Source: Bacteroidales bacterium
GTDB lineage: Bacteria; Bacteroidota; Bacteroidia; Bacteroidales; Lentimicrobiaceae
Length of the DNA stretch: 64,000 bases
Reading direction: 5' to 3'
Assembly (NCBI GenBank): GCA_016788045.1
Contig: JAEUTG010000044.1
Span: 97,563 to 161,562 of the forward strand
This document shows positions 9,497-18,609 of this stretch, piece after piece. Every line of letters begins with the position of its first letter. Position 1 is the stretch's first letter. The notes under the pieces were generated by a model. The model ran no database searches and was not told the DNA's origin. It saw nothing but the letters and a program-made list of their open reading frames with translations. Both the position numbers and the translations under genes were made by a program.

Positions 9497-10150
9497 ATGA
9501 AAGCAACATTGAAACTGATCGCAGCCATCGCGTTTATCTTCTTTGCAACAGAAACCATTCAGGCGCAGCAGTCTGAAAAACAGTTAAAAAAGGAAGTTTC
9601 TTCCAAAACATCCAAATCCGTAAGGAAAGATGCCAAAAAGTATGTTAAGCAAGGTTATTACGTGGCACCTGGAGGCTTACCCATTGATAAACAATTGGAA
9701 CGCGCCCAGATGAAGGCATATGAAACAAACGATAAGGGTGAGCCAAAATATCTGATAGAGTCGGGAAACTCAGTTGCAGAAACCCAGACAGCTGCCAAGC
9801 TACAGGCTACCGAAACCGCCAAACTATCACTTGCCGGTCAGATCAGTACACAGGTAGCCGCCCTGATCGAAAATAGCATTGCCAACCAGCAGCTCAATAC
9901 TGAAGAAGCTGCATCGGTGACCAAAACAGTAGCTGCCTCTAAAAACCTGATCGCTCAGGAATTGGGAAGGGTGATCCCACTTGTTGAGATGTACAAAAAA
10001 ATCGGCACCAATGTAGAAGCCAATGTTCAATTGGCTTATGATATGGAGGCAGCCTTTGATATCGCCAGAAAGGTGATCCGCAAGAGCCTTGAGGAGGAAA
10101 CCAAAATAGCCCATGAAAAGCTGGAAGGATTGTTGAAATTTAATGAATAA
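9497..10150 (+). CDS. Exported alpha-helical protein of unknown function
   Basis: The 217-residue product has a signal peptide (~1-23, ending TIQA-QQ). The mature part is rich in Lys, Glu and Ala and predicted mostly helical. Residues ~100-215 show the alternating Ala/hydrophobic pattern and 'A...A...LA..I...V' spacing reminiscent of LPP20-type lipoprotein domains, but there is no lipobox cysteine, so that link is only a guess. It stands between the thioredoxin-fold gene and the WD40-caspase gene, on the same strand, and is followed by a strong hairpin. A periplasmic location is inferred. Confidence 0.7.
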   Translation: MKATLKLIAAIAFIFFATETIQAQQSEKQLKKEVSSKTSKSVRKDAKKYVKQGYYVAPGGLPIDKQLERAQMKAYETNDKGEPKYLIESGNSVAETQTAAKLQATETAKLSLAGQISTQVAALIENSIANQQLNTEEAASVTKTVAASKNLIAQELGRVIPLVEMYKKIGTNVEANVQLAYDMEAAFDIARKVIRKSLEEETKIAHEKLEGLLKFNE

Positions 10151-10153
10151 AAC

Positions 10154-10200
10154 CACAGGGCACACAACGGTAAAATGCAGTTGTGTGCCCTGTTCGTTTC
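10154..10200 (+). terminator. Hairpin terminator
   Basis: A perfect 13-bp stem (10156-10168 with 10180-10192, 'cagggcacacaac') has an 11-nt loop directly after the stop codon at 10150. The following tract (ttcgttt) is only moderately T-rich. Confidence 0.65.
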
Positions 10201-10346
10201 TGCTACATTTCTGACTTTTTTTGTTTGAATACTCCTACCCTACTTCGCCTAACTATTAATTCCGCTTGTGTAACTTTTATCTGTCTTTTAAATAACACCT
10301 GTTTCAGCAAATTAATTTATTCCAATTCTTTTAAGTATACCAGATC

Positions 10347-13300
10347 ATGAAAACATACGGCATTACCTTTTCAACAGTGATTCTATCCCTATTATTGGCA
10401 AGCCTGAGCATAAAAGCACAGCTGATAAATACTTATTCATGCGGTAAAGAAGAAATTACTGCCTTTGCATATGCAAAAGATGCCGGGATCATTGCTCTTG
10501 GCAGCAAAACGAGGATAGAATTATTAAAAGCTGAAACCTTTCAGAAAATTTCTTCGCATGATCTGACTTCAGGGGTTACTTCTCTGGTAATCAATGCTGA
10601 CGGTAGATTTCTTGTTTTCAGCAGCAGCAGCTCCGATAAGGCGCAAAACCTGATTTATTGGGATATTGAAAGGGGCAACAGGAGCCCGGTTCACCACAGC
10701 CATGATGACAGGATTGTAAGCATTGCTCTTAGTCCAGACGGGAATTGGATGGCTACTGGGTCCAGAGATAAAACGATTAAGATTTTTGATACCCGCACCC
10801 TGAATGAAATCTATACCCTTTTAGGACATAATGGCGAAGTAACATCACTGTGTTTTAGTTCAGATAGCAAGTTTCTTATTTCAGGGAGCAAAGATCGGAC
10901 TATGATATTGTGGGATTTTATGAAAGGTGTTGATCTTCATCAATATATAGGTCATTCCAAAAAAGTAAATTCAGTTGCTTTTAGTCATGATTCGAGATTG
11001 CTTGCCAGCGCCAGTGATGATAAAACAATCAGAATATGGGAAGCTGATAATCCTGAAAAGTCCGTTTCCATCCTGAATTCAGTAACAGCTGTTACTTCAG
11101 TAGAATTTACTCCTGATGGACGATTTCTGGGGAGCGCAATGGAAGATAATCAGTTTTATATCTGGAAATTAAAAGACAATAGTCTTGTTGATCTGAACCT
11201 TGGGAATGGAGTTCAGCATACCGATATAATCAGGTATCTCAAATTTGCAGACAATGGAAAGTTATATACTTGTGCTGATGATCATTCGGTTAAATATTGG
11301 AACTGGGGATTTCCCATTCTTGCTATTAGTAACTTCAGAATAGAAGATGCGAATGGCAATTATAAAATTGAAGGGACTGAAAAAGTCAGTATTTTATTCG
11401 ATCTTGAAAATTCAGGCGATGGTGATGCCCTGAAAATGAGATTTAATATAAATGAAATCAGAAAGATTGATGGGTTGGACTTTCCTTCTACCCATTACAT
11501 TGAAGAGATTCCTGCCCGTTCAAAACAAATTGTTGAGATTAAAATCAATCCGGGAGCCCGGTTAAAAAACTCAATAGCACTTTTTAGTTTCGAAGATTTC
11601 AGGATTTTTAACAATATGCCATTTCTTTTGAATGACACGACATTCAGGGTTGAAACGATTGCGGCACCACAGTTGGTAGTTGATACTGTGATGTTTATTT
11701 ACAGTGACACCAGCCAGGTACTTACAGGCAAGCAAAACGGGAGATTCAAGCTGGAGATTCGCAACATCGGGGTTGGAATTGCTAAAAACGTTGAAGTCAA
11801 TGCTACCTCCGATAAATCATTCGATGAGTTGGAATATGAAAGTCATACCGGATTTGGCCATATCGCACCTATGGCTTCACAGGTGCTGTACATTCCAGTC
11901 AAAGCCACTGCAAAAGCTGAAAATGGACAAGCTGATTTCAGTTTCAGAGTTACAGAAGCATCAGGAATTTCAACTGTTGAAGGTAAACTGACAATTAAAC
12001 TACGGAAATACGAGCCGACGCTGATCGAAGAAATCAGACAAATTGTTGAAAGCAGAATTAATGAATGGCAGAAGAAAGGGAAATGGGAACAAACCGAAGA
12101 ATACAAGAATAGGGTTACAGAAAAAACACGTGAAAACCAGATCGTATTATACACACAACATACCATTGATTCTCTGGTAAAAAAGGACTTAAACTGGTCG
12201 TTGGCAGTAAATGATTATGATGCAGATAATGAAAGTTTTAAAATCAGTATCCCGAAATTCGATCCGGTTTACCTCAAAGTCCCCCGTGCAGAAGCGCCTG
12301 AATTTGATAAAAAATTCAAACAGCTGAAGATCGGTGATATTTCCTATACAGTTTCAGATAACATGAAAAACTTCGCATTTCTTCACTTTGAACTGATCGA
12401 CACGCTTGCACAAAATAAGAGTTACCTTTTCAACAGCACTGAATCCATTGCTTTCAATACCCGCGTATTTAATTTCAATTTTGATCCCATCAATGTAAAT
12501 ATTGCAACCAATTCAACCAATACCAATTCAGGCGAAGTAATTAACTACAGCCTGGGCAAATCGGATGTGGATGTGAACATTCCGGAGATAGCCGTAGAGA
12601 AACCCAATGTTTTTGCAGTGGTGATTGGCAATGAAGACTATAGTAGCCGCCAGAAAGGCCTGAATACAGAGGTCAATGTAGATTATGCCATCAATGATGC
12701 TGTGAGTTTTAAGACCTATCTGGCAAGTACTTACGGAATACCCGATGAGAATATAAAGCTTTATACCAACGCGACCGCTGCTGAAATTGACCGTGGAATA
12801 AAATGGCTGAAAAGCCTGGCTGAAAGCCGCAAAGGAGAAGCAGAACTGGTATTTTACTTTTCTGGCCATGGTCTTCCCGATGAACAAACCAGGGAAGGCT
12901 ACATCATGCCGGTTGATGTAACCGGCACCGACATCCAGTTTGCCATTAAACTTAGCTACCTGTATGCTGAACTGTCAAAATATCCTTCGAAAAAAGTAAC
13001 GGTTATTCTTGATGCCTGTTTCTCAGGTGGAGGCCGCACACAGGGACTTATGGCAATGAAAGGCGCTAAAGTTAAGCCCAGGGAAGAGTCAATCAGCAGC
13101 AACATGGTTGTATTTACTTCATCTTCCGGGGATGAGTCATCGGGCTTCTACAGAGAAAAACAGCATGGATTGTTCACCTATTACCTGCTGAAGAAAATTC
13201 AGGAAACCAAAGGAGAAGTTGACTACCAGAGCCTCATTGATTACCTTAAAGAGAAAGTGAATGTTCAATCATTGATATCGAATTTTAAAAATCAGAATCC

Positions 13301-13370
13301 TCAGCTTATTATTAGCAGTGATTTTACCAAGCCATTAAACATGGTACGCTTAGGGTCTGAAAATGAATAA
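10347..13370 (+). CDS. Exported WD40-caspase fusion protease
   Basis: The 1007-residue protein has a signal peptide (~1-24, ending SIKA-Q). Seven WD40-like blades cover ~30-326 (for example SPDG.WMATGSRDKTIKIFD and HDSRLLASASDDKTIRIWE). A CARDB-like sandwich follows (~330-550), then a linker domain (~555-730, starting at YEPTLIEEIRQIVE) shared with the gene at 15013. The caspase/metacaspase-type C14 domain runs from ~754 to the end. The catalytic dyad is His841 in YFSGHG and Cys891 in DACFSGGG. A protease with Arg/Lys or Asp specificity is expected from the family, but the substrate is unknown. Export implies action in the periplasm or at the surface, unlike cytoplasmic bacterial caspases. 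The next start (13390) lies 19 nt after the stop. Confidence 0.9.
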   Translation: MKTYGITFSTVILSLLLASLSIKAQLINTYSCGKEEITAFAYAKDAGIIALGSKTRIELLKAETFQKISSHDLTSGVTSLVINADGRFLVFSSSSSDKAQNLIYWDIERGNRSPVHHSHDDRIVSIALSPDGNWMATGSRDKTIKIFDTRTLNEIYTLLGHNGEVTSLCFSSDSKFLISGSKDRTMILWDFMKGVDLHQYIGHSKKVNSVAFSHDSRLLASASDDKTIRIWEADNPEKSVSILNSVTAVTSVEFTPDGRFLGSAMEDNQFYIWKLKDNSLVDLNLGNGVQHTDIIRYLKFADNGKLYTCADDHSVKYWNWGFPILAISNFRIEDANGNYKIEGTEKVSILFDLENSGDGDALKMRFNINEIRKIDGLDFPSTHYIEEIPARSKQIVEIKINPGARLKNSIALFSFEDFRIFNNMPFLLNDTTFRVETIAAPQLVVDTVMFIYSDTSQVLTGKQNGRFKLEIRNIGVGIAKNVEVNATSDKSFDELEYESHTGFGHIAPMASQVLYIPVKATAKAENGQADFSFRVTEASGISTVEGKLTIKLRKYEPTLIEEIRQIVESRINEWQKKGKWEQTEEYKNRVTEKTRENQIVLYTQHTIDSLVKKDLNWSLAVNDYDADNESFKISIPKFDPVYLKVPRAEAPEFDKKFKQLKIGDISYTVSDNMKNFAFLHFELIDTLAQNKSYLFNSTESIAFNTRVFNFNFDPINVNIATNSTNTNSGEVINYSLGKSDVDVNIPEIAVEKPNVFAVVIGNEDYSSRQKGLNTEVNVDYAINDAVSFKTYLASTYGIPDENIKLYTNATAAEIDRGIKWLKSLAESRKGEAELVFYFSGHGLPDEQTREGYIMPVDVTGTDIQFAIKLSYLYAELSKYPSKKVTVILDACFSGGGRTQGLMAMKGAKVKPREESISSNMVVFTSSSGDESSGFYREKQHGLFTYYLLKKIQETKGEVDYQSLIDYLKEKVNVQSLISNFKNQNPQLIISSDFTKPLNMVRLGSENE

Positions 13371-13389
13371 TGTAATGATATCCGGTCTG

Positions 13390-14349
13390 ATGAAAACCAA
13401 GAACGTGTATTTCTGGCTTTTAATATTTCTAAGCTATTCAGGATTTGCCCAGAAGGCATCTAATATTAAATATCAGTTTTTGAGTGACAATATGCTGATC
13501 ACCTATGATCTTGAGGGCAATCCTGGCACTGTGTGGCGGATTGATTTATATCTCAGCGAAAACAATGGTGTCTCCTGGAGCCGTCCCCTAAAAATGGTGA
13601 AAGGTGATGTCGGGGATTCTGTTCCTCCTGGTCCTGGTAAAAAGATCTATTGGGATCGCTATGCAGAAGGCAAAGAAATATTGAAAAATTTCTCATTTCT
13701 GGTTGTTGCTTCACCTGATATTTTTTATTCAGCAAATTCTGGTGAGTTTCCGGATACAAGAACAGGACGATTGTACAAATGGGTCAGGATCGGTGGCAAA
13801 ATATGGATGGCCGAGAACCTTGATTTTGGTTTGATGATTCCTGGTAAAACACCTCAAATGGACGATAATGTCGTAGAAAAATACTGTTACAACGATCAGG
13901 AAATCAATTGCCAGACATTTGGAGGGCTTTACCGGTGGAATGAAATGACAACAAACGAAGCTGGGAAAAAGAGTTCTGTGATTCAAGGTATTTGTCCTGA
14001 AAACTGGCATATTCCAACAGACCTTGAATGGGAAGAAATGATCTTTTTCCTGGGCGGGAGAAAACAAGCCTATGGAAGGATAAGAAGTTACAGCAGCAAA
14101 TACTGGAATACGCAGTCGAAAGGCATTACCAATGACACTGGCCTGGCTGTTCTTCCTGGAGGATTTGCAACTCCGGATACTATAAAACCCTGTTTTAAGA
14201 GTATAAAAGATGAAGCATATTTCTGGACTTCATCTGAAAGAGATCAGAACAATGCTTATGCCATTGGTTTGGGGAGTATTTTTCTTGAAGTATATACCTT
14301 AACCGGTGATAAGGCAAACGCCTACAGTGTAAGGTGCGTGAGAGACTGA
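13390..14349 (+). CDS. Exported FISUMP-domain protein with shared N-terminal domain
   Basis: The start ATG 13390 is chosen because it begins a clean signal peptide (MKTKNVYFWLL...GFAQ). The upstream in-frame ATG 13363 overlaps the preceding gene and would add nine unneeded residues. Residues ~22-115 form a ~100-residue domain (IDLYLSENNG.SW, PG.GKKIYWD) also present in the genes at 18610 and 19585. The remainder is a classical FISUMP domain: WMAENLDFG, GICPENWHIPTDLEWEEM, FWTSS and a terminal YSVRCVRD. This copy is the most divergent of the window's FISUMP domains and resembles family references more than its neighbours do. It likely forms a transcription unit with the WD40-caspase gene. Confidence 0.87.
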   Translation: MKTKNVYFWLLIFLSYSGFAQKASNIKYQFLSDNMLITYDLEGNPGTVWRIDLYLSENNGVSWSRPLKMVKGDVGDSVPPGPGKKIYWDRYAEGKEILKNFSFLVVASPDIFYSANSGEFPDTRTGRLYKWVRIGGKIWMAENLDFGLMIPGKTPQMDDNVVEKYCYNDQEINCQTFGGLYRWNEMTTNEAGKKSSVIQGICPENWHIPTDLEWEEMIFFLGGRKQAYGRIRSYSSKYWNTQSKGITNDTGLAVLPGGFATPDTIKPCFKSIKDEAYFWTSSERDQNNAYAIGLGSIFLEVYTLTGDKANAYSVRCVRD

Positions 14350-14459
14350 AGGGTATTGAATAGCAGGCGCCGGTTAAGTATAAATGCGAACCCTGAATTC
14401 CTGCTTTTCACTACACTCTGTAAAATAGCAACAGTTAAACAGGAAAATAAAAAAAATCT

Positions 14460-14813
14460 GCAGCTCTTTGTGGCAAAACTCTGGTATGCTGTGTAATGAA
14501 AAAAGTTTCACAGTGCTACACTGAGATCTCACAGCCCAGCCTGTCAGCAGATTGGGTTACAGAGAGACCAGAATTTCGGCAGAACCGGGAATAGATAAAA
14601 AACTCTGTGGTTCTCCGTGCCTCCTCTGTGGTGCTCTGTGTAATAAAAATAGTTACGCAAAGCTACACTGAGATCTCACAAACCTGCCTGTTGGCAGACA
14701 GGGTTACACAGAGGCTAAAAACCTGGTAGTATCCGGGAATAGATAAAAAACTCTGTGGCTCTCTGTGCCTTCTCTGTGGTCCTCTGTGTAATAAAAAAAG
14801 TTTCACAAAGTCA
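14460..14813. repeat. Second 'cacagag'/'ctctgtg' repeat array
   Basis: This occupies the 663-bp gene-free interval 14350-15012. It has the same units as the array at 7078-7697, in the same orientation. A ~125-bp stretch at 14683-14808 matches 7261-7382 almost base for base, including the palindrome 'cctgcctg..ggcagacagg'. No credible gene lies in the interval. Confidence 0.85.
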
Positions 14814-15012
14814 TGATTCCATGTTTTTGCTGAATTCCGAAATAAAGTCATATTCATAAAGTTTTTACCTTTATTGTCAATTAAACGAATACTTACATTG
14901 TAAGTTGAGTAATAGACTAAAAAATATTCACAGGGCTTTTTTGCTGGCATTTACCTGCAAATCAAAGTTTAAAATTTCTCTCTAAAATTATTGGAACTAA
15001 ACTATTAATGAA

Positions 15013-16830
15013 ATGAATATCAGATTCTTACTTATAGCTTTTTCCCTCTCCTTCTATGGATCGTTGTTTTCACAAACAGCCGAAACATATTTCGAATCCG
15101 CCATGGTTGAATACAACAAAAAAAATTATAGCAGATCCATTGAATTGCTGGGCAAAGCAATAGACCTTGCACAGGGAAACAAATTCAAATTACATTACCT
15201 GTATTATTGGAAGGGTAATTGTAGGTTTTACAATAATGATGAAATTCCCTTGATTCTGGATGACCTTAATAAATCGGTTGCACTAAAACAAGACAACTAC
15301 CTGGCTCATGTCATGTTAGCATTCACTTATGTTAGGGCAAAACAATCAGAAATGGCCTGCCAGCACCTGGAAAATGCCTTTCAAATGGGATATAAAAATG
15401 ACAGTATCTGCTTCAATGAAGAAGTTGCTGATTTGAGGGGCTCTCTTTGCTTTAACGAACTCTTAACCAAATATAATCTGGTTAAATTTTCTTATTTTCT
15501 TGAAATAATCAAAGGGGTCGTTGAAAACAGAATCAATTCCTGGCAGAGAAAGGGTAAGTTTGAAAAGACTATTGATTACCAGATCAGGGTTACGGAAAAT
15601 ACACGGAATTTATTAATACAGCAATACACAAAGCAGGTGCTCGACAGCATCGCATTGTCTCAGATCAGTTTATCTGAAGTACAGAACGAGTACGATGCAG
15701 ACAATGAGGCGTTCAGGATTCAATTCAAAGGTCAGGAGCCGATCATACTGAAAGTGCCCATTGATGAAGCAAAGAATTTTGATCTGAATTTTAATCGACT
15801 CAAGTATTCTAATCCTGAGTTTACCCTTGCTGGAGATAAATTCTATTTATTGCATTTGGAAATTTCTAATCCGGGAAACAACAAATCCTATATTTACGAT
15901 AGTCAGGATGTAGTTGCATTTTCTTCTACCCAGCTCAACCTGAATTTTGATGAAATCAACTTCTCTATCCCTGAAGATAAATACCGGATTGCAAGCAATC
16001 AGAATACTTCAACCAATGTGATTACCATCGGGAAGTCAGATACGGATATCAATATCCCTGTTAACCCGCTCAGAAACGAGCATACCTTCGCACTGATCAT
16101 CGGCAATGAAGACTACACCGGTTATCAACCCGATTTGAATACTGAAGTGAATGTTGCTTATGCCAGAAATGATGCCCGTGTTTTTGCTGAATATACGCAA
16201 AAAACCCTTGGAATCCCGGAAGAAAACATCAAGGTTTTGTATGATGCCATCGGTTCTGTTATGAAAAGAGAAATAGAAAGGGTGATCAGGATGGCCCAGA
16301 TGACACATGGTGAAGTTCTTTTCTATTATGCAGGCCACGGATTTCCCGATGAAGTTACAAAAGAGGCTTACATCATGCCCGTTGATATAACCGGATCAAA
16401 TGTCAGGGATGGTATCAGGCTGGGCAAATTGTATGAACAATTATCGGATACCCTGATTAACAAGGCAACGGTTTTTCTGGATGCATGTTTCAGCGGTGGA
16501 GGCAGAAGTCAGGGATTACTGGCAGCCAGGGGTGTACGCATAAAACCAGCAACTCCTGAAATAGCCGGTAACCTGGTCGTTTTTGCCGCCACCAGTGAGG
16601 ACCAGGTATCTATGCCCTATCATGAAAAGCAGCATGGGATGTTTACCTACTTTCTTCTGAAAAAACTTCAGGAAACACGGGGTAACCTGAATTACAAAGA
16701 ATTGTCGGACTACCTTAAAGAACAGGTTCCGCTTAACGCAATAAAAGTTAACTATAAAGAGCAAATGCCCACACTTATGGTAAGCCCTGATCTCATTGAT
16801 TCTCTTGGAAACATCCAATTGCTGAAATAA
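15013..16830 (+). CDS. Exported TPR-caspase fusion protease
   Basis: The 605-residue protein has a signal peptide (~1-20, ending GSLFS-Q). TPR-like helices cover ~22-135 (AETYFESAMVEYNKKNYSRS, YLAHVMLAFTYVRAK). The linker domain of the WD40-caspase recurs at ~165-335 (I..VVENRINSWQRKGKFE, YDADNEAF). The C14 caspase-like domain starts near 357 (HTFALIIGNEDY), with His442 in YYAGHG and Cys492 in DACFSGGG, again 50 residues apart. It begins a four-gene run, with gaps of 79, 14 and 36 nt to the following genes. Compared with the WD40 version the propeller is replaced by a TPR scaffold, so a different recognition partner is likely. Function as an exported protease is inferred from the intact dyad. 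Confidence 0.9.
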   Translation: MNIRFLLIAFSLSFYGSLFSQTAETYFESAMVEYNKKNYSRSIELLGKAIDLAQGNKFKLHYLYYWKGNCRFYNNDEIPLILDDLNKSVALKQDNYLAHVMLAFTYVRAKQSEMACQHLENAFQMGYKNDSICFNEEVADLRGSLCFNELLTKYNLVKFSYFLEIIKGVVENRINSWQRKGKFEKTIDYQIRVTENTRNLLIQQYTKQVLDSIALSQISLSEVQNEYDADNEAFRIQFKGQEPIILKVPIDEAKNFDLNFNRLKYSNPEFTLAGDKFYLLHLEISNPGNNKSYIYDSQDVVAFSSTQLNLNFDEINFSIPEDKYRIASNQNTSTNVITIGKSDTDINIPVNPLRNEHTFALIIGNEDYTGYQPDLNTEVNVAYARNDARVFAEYTQKTLGIPEENIKVLYDAIGSVMKREIERVIRMAQMTHGEVLFYYAGHGFPDEVTKEAYIMPVDITGSNVRDGIRLGKLYEQLSDTLINKATVFLDACFSGGGRSQGLLAARGVRIKPATPEIAGNLVVFAATSEDQVSMPYHEKQHGMFTYFLLKKLQETRGNLNYKELSDYLKEQVPLNAIKVNYKEQMPTLMVSPDLIDSLGNIQLLK

Positions 16831-16847
16831 TTACATTTTGAACTATG

Positions 16848-16874
16848 GGTTACCCTCCCCTGCAAGGGTAAACC
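16848..16874 (+). other. Small intergenic hairpin
   Basis: An imperfect inverted repeat (ggttaccct with agggtaaacc) lies between the TPR-caspase stop and the next start. It could tune transcript stability; it has no T-tract. Support is weak. Confidence 0.3.
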
Positions 16875-16909
16875 AAAATCAATACCTCATTTTGAATAAA
16901 CAAGAAAAC

Positions 16910-18595
16910 ATGAAACGCACGTTAATCCTATTTTTCATTGGAACAATGCTGTGTCATGGCATTTACAGCCAACAGGTAGTCACCGCTGTAAGCGAATCAA
17001 AATTTGTTAATATCACGAAAGACCCGCCCAAACCACCTTACCTGGAGATCGAACAGAACTCCATTGAGTTCACCGATGCAAACGGTAACCGGAAAATAGA
17101 TGCCAATGAATCGTGCACCATCCGGTTTAAGTTAATCAACAGTGGTCTGGGCGCAGGAATGGGAATGAAGGTGGCTGCGCGGGAAACTTCCGGAATGACA
17201 GGGTTGACTTTTAATACGGAAACTTCACTTTCCACCCTTGACGTCGGTAATTCAGTTGTTGTTGAACTTCCTGTAACCGGTCAAATGAGCATCCCGAATG
17301 GGAAAGCAGTATTTTCAATAAAAATTAACGAGGCCAATGGGTTTGGCACCGATCCGGTAGTGGTTGAAATACCGACTCAAGCCTTTCTGGCACCAAAACT
17401 TGCTGTTGTTGACTCCAAAGTAAGCAGCCAGTCCACATCGGTTTTGCAGAAAAAGAAACCATTTGACCTTGAAGTCCTGGTACAAAATACGGGGCAGGGT
17501 GAAGCCAACGATGTAAATGTTGAACTGGTTATGCCTGCCAATGTTTATTGCCTGTCAGCCAACGAAAACCATTCAGCCGGAAAACTTGCGCCCGGTGAAA
17601 TGGTCGTCATCAGTTACAACCTGGTTACTACCAATGAATACACCTCCGAATCCTTACCCTTTACAGTGAAATTAAGGGAGAAATACGGACGGTATGCTGA
17701 AAACAAATCCATACAGCTCAGCATGAACCAACCGGTGAACAATGTTAAACTTACCATTGAGGGTAAAGAAGAGAAAACGACCGAGATTGTGGTGGGTTCC
17801 CTGGTTTCATCTGTAGACAAAAACATACCGGTGAACAAGGTTAAAAACCCAAACCGCATCGCCCTGATTATCGGAAACGAGAACTATTCAAACACCCTGA
17901 ATGCAGAAGTCAATGTGGATTATGCCCGTCACGATGCCGGTGTTTTCAGGGATTATTCGGAATCACTGCTGGGCCTGTTGCCCGAAAACATCTTTTTCCT
18001 TACGGATGCCACTGCCGGTAAAATGGAGCGTGAAATAGACCGGGTCACTGAACTTGTGAGGCGCATCGGTACAGATGCCGAGCTGATCTTTTATTACGCC
18101 GGACATGGATATCCGGATGAGGTGAGTAAAATCCCCTACCTGATACCGGTTGATGTGGATGCGACCAACCTGGCTTCCGCGATCAGGCTTTCGGAAGTAT
18201 ACGCTAAATTTGGTTCAACTGAAGCAGCCCGTATCACGGTGTTTCTCGATGCCTGTTTTTCGGGCGGCGGGCGAGACCAGGGCTTACTGGCTGCAAGAAG
18301 TGCAAGGGTAAGGCCTCAGCAGGCAGTCATCATGGGCAATATGGTGGTATTCTCTGCTTCAAGCGGTGAGCAGTCGGCGTTGCCCTACGAACAGGAGAAG
18401 CACGGAATGTTTACCTTTTTTTTGCTGAAAAAGCTGCAGGAAAGCGCCGGCCAACTAAGCTATGAACAATTGCACAATTACCTGAAAACCAGCGTCGGCC
18501 AGGAATCGCTGCGCAGAAATGGAAAGCCACAGGACCCGGAAGTTCTGGTGAGCCCTGAGGTTGAAGAGACCTGGCGTAATTGGAGTTTTAAGTAA
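16910..18595 (+). CDS. Exported CARDB-like/caspase fusion protease
   Basis: ATG 16910 is chosen because it opens a signal peptide (MKRTLILFFIGTML...IYSQ); the frame extends back to 16838 but those residues look non-coding. The 561-residue product has two CARDB-like beta-sandwich modules at ~45-280 (TDANGNRKIDANESC.I.F.L.N.G and FDLEVLVQNTGQGEANDVNV). A short spacer leads to the C14 caspase-like domain from ~316 (RIALIIGNENYS). The dyad is His399 (YYAGHG) and Cys449 (DACFSGGG), the same 50-residue spacing as in the other two proteases. It lacks the linker domain that the WD40 and TPR forms share. Its position inside the four-gene run suggests it is made together with the TPR form. Confidence 0.9.
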   Translation: MKRTLILFFIGTMLCHGIYSQQVVTAVSESKFVNITKDPPKPPYLEIEQNSIEFTDANGNRKIDANESCTIRFKLINSGLGAGMGMKVAARETSGMTGLTFNTETSLSTLDVGNSVVVELPVTGQMSIPNGKAVFSIKINEANGFGTDPVVVEIPTQAFLAPKLAVVDSKVSSQSTSVLQKKKPFDLEVLVQNTGQGEANDVNVELVMPANVYCLSANENHSAGKLAPGEMVVISYNLVTTNEYTSESLPFTVKLREKYGRYAENKSIQLSMNQPVNNVKLTIEGKEEKTTEIVVGSLVSSVDKNIPVNKVKNPNRIALIIGNENYSNTLNAEVNVDYARHDAGVFRDYSESLLGLLPENIFFLTDATAGKMEREIDRVTELVRRIGTDAELIFYYAGHGYPDEVSKIPYLIPVDVDATNLASAIRLSEVYAKFGSTEAARITVFLDACFSGGGRDQGLLAARSARVRPQQAVIMGNMVVFSASSGEQSALPYEQEKHGMFTFFLLKKLQESAGQLSYEQLHNYLKTSVGQESLRRNGKPQDPEVLVSPEVEETWRNWSFK

Positions 18596-18609
18596 TCAAC
18601 CACCCGATA

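Noticed and set aside
14663..14950. 95-codon minus-strand frame upstream of the TPR-caspase gene
   Set aside because: Half of it is the 'cacagag' repeat; no independent support.
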